Source: Deltaproteobacteria bacterium (GTDB lineage Bacteria > Desulfobacterota > Syntrophia > Syntrophales > UBA8958). Taken from it: a DNA stretch of 38,011 bases. Position 1 is the first letter of the stretch. Every line of letters starts with the position of its first letter. Position numbers and translations under genes: made by a program. Of this stretch, positions 8,241 to 14,243 are shown one piece after another. The notes below the pieces were generated by a model, which saw only the letters and a program-made list of their open reading frames with translations, was not told the origin of the DNA and did not search any database. The stretch covers positions 1 through 38,011 of the forward strand of contig JAPLJZ010000110.1 in the NCBI GenBank assembly GCA_026388335.1. The letters are read 5' to 3'.

Positions 8241-8309
8241 GAATTTATTCACCCCATTCCTCATGGCCGAATCTTTTACGATTTGGTGATATATAACGCA
8301 GATCATGGC

Positions 8310-8333
8310 ATTTCACAATTCATTTCGTGAAAT
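8310..8333. promoter_or_regulatory. Dyad, candidate activator binding site (UAS)
   Basis: ATTTCAC (8310-8316) and GTGAAAT (8327-8333) are inverted, and the inner ATTTC-GT-GAAAT (8322-8333) is itself a dyad. The site lies about 85-110 bases upstream of the start point predicted from the -24/-12-like box at 8391, the normal distance for a sigma-54 activator. Confidence 0.5.
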
Positions 8334-8390
8334 ATCGTTATCACCGAACCACAAAATCGCTAACAACTTGATATGAAAGAATATATTATC

Positions 8391-8406
8391 TGGCACGTTT
8401 TTGGTA
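8391..8406 (+). promoter_or_regulatory. Sigma-54-like promoter of the acetate-type transporter gene
   Basis: TGGCACG at 8391-8397 is a perfect -24 element. The -12 element in the correct register is TGGTA (8402-8406) instead of TTGCA, so the match is good upstream and imperfect downstream. Predicted start near 8418, leaving a leader of about 175 bases. The divergent sigma-54 activator gene supports the call. Confidence 0.5.
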
Positions 8407-8593
8407 TGGTTGAAGAGGCAAGAGCGTCTTATTATACGGTGAGGACTGCCTGCTCCGTAACTCATGACGAAACAGGAAAGTTGTCCCAAAGGAAAGGGGG
8501 GAAAGGGGGCGAAAACAGCGAAGCAGTAAGGTTGTGAAGTTTAATTTTATTTATTTTCTAATCGTAATTTAAAAAGAGAGGGAGGGTTTTATT

Positions 8594-9322
8594 ATGGCAC
8601 ACGAACATTCTTTTGCAACTCCGGCTCCGGCCGGACTGGCGGCCCTGGCCGTTGCATGTTTTGGATTTGCAGCGGTATTTCTTGGCAAGGTTGATGTCTC
8701 CGGGTTCCCCCTGCTGGCTGCCTGGCTGTTGGGCGGTTGTCTCGTTCAGTACACCACGGCGGTTATGGAACTGAAAGACCACAATATCACCGGCGGCTGC
8801 GTCTTTTTGTTCTTCTCAGCATTCTTCATGCTGGCTGCGGCATTGAGCGTCTTTGCCAAGTGGTATTCCATCAGCTTCATTTTTGGCCCGAAGGCCGTCA
8901 AAGAGGCTATGGATGCCGCCATGGCGGCAGCCGGGGTGGCGGATGTCAAAATGCTTACTCCGGAGCAGCTTGTGGCGGCCAAGGCCGGTATCGGCAAGGC
9001 CGTAGGCGGCATGGTGGGAAAGATGGTCCATGTTGAGGGGTGGTTGTGGATGGCGGGAGCAGGCTTCCTGACGGTTGTGACGCCAGCTTACGCCAAGAGC
9101 ACTCCTTTGATGTTTATCCTCGTTATCCTGGTTGACATCGTTTTATGGTCCATCGTCGGCATGGACAGCGGCTGGTTTGGAGATCCCAAAACACTGAAGC
9201 CCTTTGCGGGGTGGTTGTTGGTCGCCGTCGGCTGGATCGGCATTTATATGGCCGGGGCCATAACATGCAATACCGTGTATGGTAAACCGGTGTTCTTCGT
9301 ACCCAAACCATGGGTGAAGTAA
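8594..9322 (+). CDS. GPR1/FUN34/YaaH (AceTr) family acetate/succinate transporter
   Basis: Seen: 242 residues, opening with TPAPAGLAALAV (9-20), the NPAPLGL-like hallmark of the SatP family, then six predicted membrane helices and GCLVQYTTAVMELK in the TM2/3 region. Known: family members carry acetate, succinate or related acids across the inner membrane. E. coli SatP has 188 residues; this protein carries an extra segment of about 45 residues (97-145, MDAAMAAAG...LTPEQLVAAK...) between membrane segments. Start: ATG at 8594 with GGGAGGG. Inference: acetate uptake or release, controlled by the adjacent sigma-54 activator. Followed by hairpins that probably end the transcript. Confidence 0.9.
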   Translation: MAHEHSFATPAPAGLAALAVACFGFAAVFLGKVDVSGFPLLAAWLLGGCLVQYTTAVMELKDHNITGGCVFLFFSAFFMLAAALSVFAKWYSISFIFGPKAVKEAMDAAMAAAGVADVKMLTPEQLVAAKAGIGKAVGGMVGKMVHVEGWLWMAGAGFLTVVTPAYAKSTPLMFILVILVDIVLWSIVGMDSGWFGDPKTLKPFAGWLLVAVGWIGIYMAGAITCNTVYGKPVFFVPKPWVK

Positions 9323-9395
9323 TGGTGAGGTGAAGAAACTCGACAACTTGTTAAGGACGTATCGGTTTAGTCATCCTTAATTAAGAAAGCAAAAC

Positions 9396-9460
9396 CCGAA
9401 GGTTAAAACTGTGGCCTTCGGAAACCATAGAGACCGGGGAATGGGCGATTCCCCGGTCTC
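9396..9460 (+). terminator. Tandem hairpins after the acetate-type transporter gene
   Basis: First hairpin: CCGAAGG 9396-9402 pairs with CCTTCGG 9415-9421. Second: a perfect 13-bp stem, 9430-9442 with 9448-9460, loop GGGCG. The second is followed by CTCCTT rather than a run of T, so it may act as a weak intrinsic terminator or an mRNA-stabilising end. Between 9461 and 9660 I see no gene. Confidence 0.6.
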
Positions 9461-9660
9461 CTCCTTAAAACCGTCGCGGTTACGAAAAATAGAATCAGTC
9501 TTGTGAAACCAAAGAACACCTGCGCTCCGTATCTCAGACATACAATCTAAAAAATGGGAATGGATGTAACGTAACGGCACCGAGGAGGACGATGTAGAGG
9601 ATATCAACCTTCCTTCCGTCCTGAATCCTACGTATGCCGCTGTCTGCATCGACAAATATG

Positions 9661-9716
9661 TGGATACTTATTATCCATACGGATACCATAAATGGATAAA
9701 TGGTATCCATTTATGG
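9661..9716. promoter_or_regulatory. Array of overlapping TATCCAT inverted repeats, candidate enhancer (UAS)
   Basis: Three inverted repeats share the half-site GGATA/TATCC: TGGATA 9661-9666 with TATCCA 9672-9677; GGATACCAT 9681-9689 with ATGGTATCC 9700-9708; and a perfect 13-bp arm pair 9686-9698 with 9704-9716. The last two are mutually exclusive as hairpins. The array covers about -171 to -116 relative to the sigma-54 start point predicted from 9806-9821, the usual place for an enhancer-binding protein. Confidence 0.7.
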
Positions 9717-9805
9717 CTTGACGTGAATTGTATATGCAATCAGGCCGTTTATCAATGCAAAGTAAACTGTATGAAATTAAGCACATAAAGGGGATCTGCC
9801 ATTTC

Positions 9806-9821
9806 TGGCATAGCCCTTGCT
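9806..9821 (+). promoter_or_regulatory. Sigma-54 (-24/-12) promoter of the ZraP-like/ABC exporter operon
   Basis: CTGGCA at 9805-9810 and TTGCT at 9817-9821 fit the consensus YTGGCACGrNNNTTGCW in exact register; only two bases of the -24 block (T, A for C, G) differ. Predicted start about 9832. Known: E. coli zraP, a gene of the same family as the first gene here, is also sigma-54 dependent. Confidence 0.8.
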
Positions 9822-9862
9822 CAAGATAAAATCAAAACATTAGGAAAAGACGGGTTGAAACC

Positions 9863-10054
9863 ATGAAAAAGGTTGCCGAAACAATAATCAAACTGATTTT
9901 GGTTCTCACAGTAGGAAGAACGATCGGCTACTTTTTACCGCACATTTATTACCAGGGGGGAACCTACCTGGGGACTCTTGCATCCCTATTGTCAAACCCG
10001 TTACCTACTGCCACCGGCCTCATCTACGGATTGTCAAAGGATGGAGAAAAGATC
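9863..10054 (+). other. In-frame upstream extension of the ZraP-like gene
   Basis: The reading frame of the ZraP-like gene is open from an ATG at 9863, 64 codons before the ATG at 10055, and encodes a hydrophobic segment (IIKLILVLTVGRTIGYFL) followed by a neutral stretch. The ribosome site before 9863 is weak. As the second ATG starts a good signal peptide, this part is either a long leader, a second translation start giving a membrane-anchored form, or a short gene fused by loss of its stop. Confidence 0.4.
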
Positions 10055-10576
10055 ATGAAAAGGACACTGGTTATTTTATCGACGCTGCTCCTTTTCACTG
10101 TGGGAACGACAAGCGTACTCCATGCGTGGCGGGGAGGTCCGGAAGGCGGCATGGGTTACGGGAGCGCCCCTTACGGCGCCGTTGTGCTGGCCGATCCCAA
10201 CCTGGATCTGACAACGGAACAGGCCGCCCAGATACACGCTCTGGACGAAAAATACCTGCGGGAGATCAAACCACTCAAGGATCAGCTATACAGCAAGGGC
10301 GTCGAATTACGATCAGCATGGTTGCAAACAACACTGGATCGGATCAATATCAATGACTTGCAAAAGGATGTAACGAACCTGCGCGGTCAGATGTGGGAGA
10401 AAATAACCGCTCACCGCCTGAACGTTCTCAATGTTCTGACTCCCGAACAGCGTGCAAAGGTGCAGGCTTACGATGCAAGACGCGCTTATGGTTCCGGCAA
10501 AGGTATGAGAGGCCGGGGCGGCATGACCGGCTTCCCACCGAATCCCGCAGTTCCCATTACCGGAGGCAATAAATGA
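10055..10576 (+). CDS. Periplasmic Spy/CpxP/ZraP-like heavy-metal-stress protein
   Basis: Seen: from the ATG at 10055 (GGAG site 9 bases upstream) the protein is 173 residues, with a signal peptide (about 1-24, cut near LHA), a Gly/Met-rich stretch, then two LTxxQ-type motifs, DLTTEQAAQIHAL (51-63) and NVLTPEQRAKV (126-136), joined by a long charged helix. The tail is Gly/Arg/Met rich (GMRGRGGM). Known: LTxxQ-motif proteins are periplasmic chaperones or metal-binding sensors (Spy, CpxP, ZraP, CnrX). It is the first gene after the sigma-54 promoter at 9806 and overlaps the FtsX-type gene by ATGA, so chaperone and exporter are one unit. Inference: binds metal or unfolded proteins in the periplasm. 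Confidence 0.85.
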   Translation: MKRTLVILSTLLLFTVGTTSVLHAWRGGPEGGMGYGSAPYGAVVLADPNLDLTTEQAAQIHALDEKYLREIKPLKDQLYSKGVELRSAWLQTTLDRININDLQKDVTNLRGQMWEKITAHRLNVLNVLTPEQRAKVQAYDARRAYGSGKGMRGRGGMTGFPPNPAVPITGGNK

Positions 10577-11823
10577 ATCTGCGTTACGTTTTCAAGGAAC
10601 TTACCCACCAGAAGCGAAGAACGGTCATTTCCGTTCTCGGCCTCTCCATCGGTATCGCGCTCTTTGTCATCCTTAACGCCCTGTCCCTGGCTTATCACGA
10701 GGCGGCACGCGCACCGCTGAAAGAGGTCGGGGCCGACATTACGGTGCAGAGACCCGGAAACGTGCCCCAGGAGCTTGCGGGCGCCGTCTTCCCCTGTTCC
10801 GCCGTGACGATCGACGAAGAAGAAATAGAAGATATCAAAGCGATACCGGGCATCCGGGGCATGGGCAAGGCAGTGCTCCTGTGGATCTTCGACCCGAACC
10901 GGGCCTGGATCGTGCTGGGAATCGAACAGAACAATCCGGTCGGACCGTCGATTCTCAAAAACTTCATCACGGCGGGGTGTTATCTCGAAACCGGGAAGCC
11001 GGAGGTCCTCGTGGAAACGGCATACGCCCGTCAATTCGGCATCCGGCTTGGAGACCATGTTAACGTAGCCGGAAGATCATATCCTGTCGTCGGCCTGATC
11101 GATGCGTCCCACGCTTCCAAAATCGCCGTGGCCAATCTCTACCTGCCACTGGCAGAAGTGCAGTCTATCGCGGCGGCGTCCAAAAATTTGCAGTCCGTTT
11201 CCCCGTTTGCCGGAGGAGATGCCAACCTCCTGTTTATCAGGGCCGATCAGGATCGGATCACAACCGTCGCCGCGTCTGTCAAGGCAATCCTCGGGGGAAA
11301 GGCCACCGTTGCCACCCCGGAGTCATTTCTGAAACTCCTGGGCAGTCTCTTTGCCCTGTCGGACAAATTTACCCTGGCTGCCTCGATTATTGCCATGATT
11401 ATTGCCATCCTCATTGCCTTCAAGACCATGGCGGGAAATGTTGCGGAAAGGGCCAGAGAAATCGGTGTTATGAAGGCTGTGGGCTGGACCCATCGTAACG
11501 TCACGATGCAGCTCTTGGCGGAATCGGTCATCCAGGGTTTCGCCGCTGGGCTCCTGGGGCTCCTGATTGCCCAGGCGGCCGCCGTCGCCCTGGGTTTCAT
11601 GACCGTCAACATCCCCATTCCCTGGGAGATGAGCCCGACCCCCCATTTTCTCCCCGGCGGCGGCGACCCGCTCTTTAAAACCCTGCGCCTTCCCGTTCAT
11701 ATCCCCTGGTCCCTGGCGGCCTTTGCCCTGCTCCTCTCCGTTATCATCGGGGGCCTGACAGGGGCGCTTTTAGGCAGACACATCTCCAAAATCAAACCTT
11801 CGGAGGTTTTAAGGCATGAATAA
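10573..11823 (+). CDS. FtsX/MacB-type ABC transporter permease (first of two)
   Basis: Seen: 416 residues, one membrane helix near the N-terminus (about 18-38), a large periplasmic domain of about 220 residues with GADITVQRPGNVP, then three C-terminal helices, with REIGVMKAVGWTHRNV before the second of these, the FtsX-type signature. Known: type VII (MacB/LolCE-like) permeases work mechanically with a LolD-type ATPase to extrude molecules from the periplasm or pull lipoproteins. It overlaps the ZraP-like gene (ATGA) and the ATPase gene by 8 bases. It is a close paralogue of the permease at 12899 (HxxxRTxxxxLGxxxGIALFVxxNAxSxAY in both), suggesting a heterodimer. Confidence 0.92.
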   Translation: MNLRYVFKELTHQKRRTVISVLGLSIGIALFVILNALSLAYHEAARAPLKEVGADITVQRPGNVPQELAGAVFPCSAVTIDEEEIEDIKAIPGIRGMGKAVLLWIFDPNRAWIVLGIEQNNPVGPSILKNFITAGCYLETGKPEVLVETAYARQFGIRLGDHVNVAGRSYPVVGLIDASHASKIAVANLYLPLAEVQSIAAASKNLQSVSPFAGGDANLLFIRADQDRITTVAASVKAILGGKATVATPESFLKLLGSLFALSDKFTLAASIIAMIIAILIAFKTMAGNVAERAREIGVMKAVGWTHRNVTMQLLAESVIQGFAAGLLGLLIAQAAAVALGFMTVNIPIPWEMSPTPHFLPGGGDPLFKTLRLPVHIPWSLAAFALLLSVIIGGLTGALLGRHISKIKPSEVLRHE

Positions 11824-12487
11824 TAAATCGGATATTCTGGTTGGTATCGATCTGGCCAAAACATACGGCGAGCTTGCTGTCGTCAAGGGGGTCTCTCTGG
11901 CCATCCGGGAGGGCGAGTTCGTTTCCCTGGTCGGCAAATCAGGCTGCGGCAAGACGACGCTACTTTCCATTTTGTCAGGATTGGAACATCCCACCCGTGG
12001 GCAGGCATTCCTCAACGGTAAGGAGATCACCGGCGCCTCGGAGGACGAGCTCGCTCTCTTCCGCCGGGAGAACGTCGGCTTTATCTTCCAGTCCTTCAAT
12101 CTCATTCCTACCCTCTCGGCTTGGGAAAATGTGGCCCTGCCACTCTTTCCCATCCAAATGTCCGAAGCGGAGCGCCGGCGGCGGGCAACGGAACTCCTCG
12201 ACCAGATGGAACTGGCACACCGCCTGGAACATCTGCCGGCCGCCCTCTCCGGGGGGGAGAAACAGCGGGTCGCTATTGCCCGCGCCCTGATCAATCACCC
12301 CAAGATCGTCTTCGCCGACGAACCGACGGGCAATCTGGATACGGCCACGGGCGACGCCATCATGGCGATCCTAAACGGGCTACACCGGAAGCAGGGCATG
12401 ACGATCCTGATGGTCACCCATGAATCGGAACTGGCTAAAACGGCCGATCGCGTCCTGCACATGCAGGACGGGGAGGTGTTGTCATGA
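11816..12487 (+). CDS. LolD/MacB-type ABC transporter ATPase
   Basis: Seen: 223 residues with Walker A GKSGCGKTT (40-48), Q-loop FQSFNLIP (91-98), signature LSGGEKQRVAIARAL (144-158), Walker B IVFADEPTGNLD (164-175) and the H-loop in MVTHE. These fit the LolD/FtsE/MacB ATPase group exactly. Known: it powers the FtsX-type permeases. It lies between two permease genes, overlapping the first by 8 bases and the thioredoxin-like gene by ATGA, so stoichiometry of one ATPase gene to two permease genes is built into the operon. Confidence 0.95.
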   Translation: MNNKSDILVGIDLAKTYGELAVVKGVSLAIREGEFVSLVGKSGCGKTTLLSILSGLEHPTRGQAFLNGKEITGASEDELALFRRENVGFIFQSFNLIPTLSAWENVALPLFPIQMSEAERRRRATELLDQMELAHRLEHLPAALSGGEKQRVAIARALINHPKIVFADEPTGNLDTATGDAIMAILNGLHRKQGMTILMVTHESELAKTADRVLHMQDGEVLS

Positions 12488-12891
12488 AAAAAATGATCTT
12501 ATGCGGCATGATCATGTCACTCTTTTTTTGCCTTCCCACAATCATCCCGGCCGCTCCAAGCGTTTCCGTGGAAATTCTCTACATGAGCCACGGCCCGCTG
12601 ATGCCGACGGTGAAAGAGATCCAGAATCTCTGCAATCGTTACGGCAAGAAGATTACGGTATCATGGCATGACTTTGAAACCCCGGACGGGGAAGCGTTCA
12701 TGGCGCGTAAGGGCATCCGCCAGCATGTCCCCCTGATTATCTGGATCAACGGTAAGTCCACTCTGAAGGTAAAGGGGAAAGATGTTCCCTTTGTCGGCTT
12801 TCCGACCGGATCGGGACCCGCTTTCTTTCAGGGAAAATGGACTATGGACGATCTGCGCGGGGCGTTGGATCTGGCTACCGGTCAGAAGTGA
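12484..12891 (+). CDS. Exported thioredoxin-fold protein lacking CxxC
   Basis: Seen: 135 residues with a signal peptide (about 1-24, MILCGMIMSLFFCLPTIIPA), then a short alpha/beta protein (VSVEILYMSHGPLMPTVKEIQNLCNRYG...QHVPLIIWINGK). The V-P-x-I-x-W-I-N pattern resembles the cis-Pro strand of the thioredoxin fold, but there is no CxxC; position of the active site is occupied by SHGP. Known: redox-dead thioredoxin-like proteins serve as substrate adaptors. It sits inside the exporter operon between the ATPase and second permease genes, which argues for a role in the same machine. Confidence in exported small protein is high, in fold only moderate. Confidence 0.7.
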   Translation: MKKMILCGMIMSLFFCLPTIIPAAPSVSVEILYMSHGPLMPTVKEIQNLCNRYGKKITVSWHDFETPDGEAFMARKGIRQHVPLIIWINGKSTLKVKGKDVPFVGFPTGSGPAFFQGKWTMDDLRGALDLATGQK

Positions 12892-12898
12892 GGTCATT

Positions 12899-14137
12899 AT
12901 GTATCATGCTTATATCTTGAAGGAACTTCGCCATCATCGTCACCGGACGCTGGTCAACATCCTGGGCATTGCCGTGGGCATTGCCCTCTTTGTTTCCATC
13001 AACGCCGTTTCGACGGCCTACCAAGAGGCAGTGAGCCTCCCCTTCAAAAATCTGGGGGCGGATCTCGTGGTCCAGCGGGCGGAAAAGCGCGCCGTGAACT
13101 CATCGCAGGCCGGTCCCTCCATGCGGGGGATACGTCTTCCTTTTTCAAATCAGCTTCTTTCCTCTGACGATCTCGATAAGCTCCGCATCTTTCCCGGTAT
13201 CGACGCCATGGCCGGATCGCTCCTCCTCTGGAATTTCGACCGAGGCGGTTTCCGGACGATCATGGGGGTAGATATGTCTCAGCCGAGTTTGGGGCCGGTA
13301 CATATTAAAGAATGGCTGGCCAAGGGTCGTTTTCCGGAGAAAAAGGGTGAGGTTGTCCTGGAAAAGCACTACGCCAAGTTTAACAACACGCAATTGGGCG
13401 ACCCGTTTACCATCGGCAGCCGGTCTTTTAGCGTCGTGGGGCTTCTGGAGATCCGGGAAGGCGCCCAGATTGCTTCGACAAACATCTACTTGCCTTTGGC
13501 CGATGCCCAGGACCTGATGGGAAATGAATCCAAAATTGTGAATCTCGTTTATCTCCGCTTGCAGAACCCGTCCCGCCTGAACCAGACGAAAACAGAGATT
13601 ATGCAGTCCATGCCGGGAATTTCCGTGGCCAGTTCCGACGCCATTCTCGAAGTAATGGGAGGTGTTTCCCGGATTTCCGACCAATTTTCACTGGTCGTCT
13701 CCCTGGTTGCCCTGGCAGGAGCCATCTTTCTGATCATTAAAACCATGCTGGGAAACCTTGTGGAACGATCCCGCGAAATCGGCATTCTGAAGGCCGTGGG
13801 CTGGACCGGCGGCGATGTGCAGAAGCAACTTATGGGAGAGGTTTTTCTTCAATCCGCGGTGGGAGGGATTGTGGGTGTCGCCGCCGGATATCTCATCTCT
13901 TATCTTCTGGGTTATCTTGCTATTCCGGTCACAACCCCTTGGGAGGTAAACCTTTTGCCCGCCTTTGCCAAAGAGGCCGGGGCTGCCGCCCAGACGATCC
14001 GCCTACCCGTCAGCTTCTCTGTCGGCTTGACCGCCGCCGCCCTGGCCCTTTCCCTGCTTGCAGGCGGCCTGGCAAGTTATTTCATGGGGAGGCGCATGGC
14101 AAAGATGAAACCAGCCGATATCCTACGACGATTGTAG
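12899..14137 (+). CDS. FtsX/MacB-type ABC transporter permease (second of two)
   Basis: Seen: 412 residues with the same layout as the permease at 10573: N-terminal helix, periplasmic domain (GADLVVQRAEKRAVNSSQAG onward), then REIGILKAVGWTGGDVQKQL and three C-terminal helices. Start: an in-frame ATG at 12782 exists inside the preceding gene, but the ATG at 12899, after GTGAGGTC and 7 bases past the stop of the thioredoxin-like gene, gives a normal N-terminus that aligns with its paralogue. Inference: pairs with the first permease and the ATPase at 11816. Known: LolC/LolE are such a pair in lipoprotein release, though no lipoprotein-specific feature is visible here. Confidence 0.92.
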   Translation: MYHAYILKELRHHRHRTLVNILGIAVGIALFVSINAVSTAYQEAVSLPFKNLGADLVVQRAEKRAVNSSQAGPSMRGIRLPFSNQLLSSDDLDKLRIFPGIDAMAGSLLLWNFDRGGFRTIMGVDMSQPSLGPVHIKEWLAKGRFPEKKGEVVLEKHYAKFNNTQLGDPFTIGSRSFSVVGLLEIREGAQIASTNIYLPLADAQDLMGNESKIVNLVYLRLQNPSRLNQTKTEIMQSMPGISVASSDAILEVMGGVSRISDQFSLVVSLVALAGAIFLIIKTMLGNLVERSREIGILKAVGWTGGDVQKQLMGEVFLQSAVGGIVGVAAGYLISYLLGYLAIPVTTPWEVNLLPAFAKEAGAAAQTIRLPVSFSVGLTAAALALSLLAGGLASYFMGRRMAKMKPADILRRL

Positions 14138-14146
14138 ATAAGGATT

Positions 14147-14227
14147 ATGAAAGCGGAATCTTTGATTTTGTGGATGATGGGCGTTATAATCGCATCCGTG
14201 ATGATTGAGGTGGAGTTCCGTCTGTGA
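14147..14227 (+). CDS. Possible 26-residue single-span membrane peptide
   Basis: Seen: ATG at 14147, 9 bases after the permease stop, opens a 26-codon frame ending at TGA 14225: MKAESLILWMMGVIIASVMI then EVEFRL. It is one hydrophobic helix with charged ends, the pattern of small membrane regulators. The ribosome site AAGGA is only 2-3 bases from the ATG, which is unusually close. It would be the last gene of the exporter operon. Chance occurrence cannot be excluded; conservation next to homologous operons would decide. Confidence 0.35.
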   Translation: MKAESLILWMMGVIIASVMIEVEFRL

Positions 14228-14243
14228 TGGCCGGATGCTTTAC

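Noticed and set aside
9377-9655. 92-codon minus-strand frame after the acetate-type transporter gene
   Set aside because: Reads straight through the two hairpins and has a low-complexity Ser run; no ribosome site.
9570-9788. 72-codon plus-strand frame without stop, rich in Tyr and Cys
   Set aside because: No usable start codon before its last few residues, no homology that I recognise, and it spans the inverted-repeat array. May be a decayed gene end, but I cannot support it.
14147-14243. Terminator between the exporter operon and the convergent kinase gene
   Set aside because: No hairpin of useful strength with a T-tract could be drawn in either direction.
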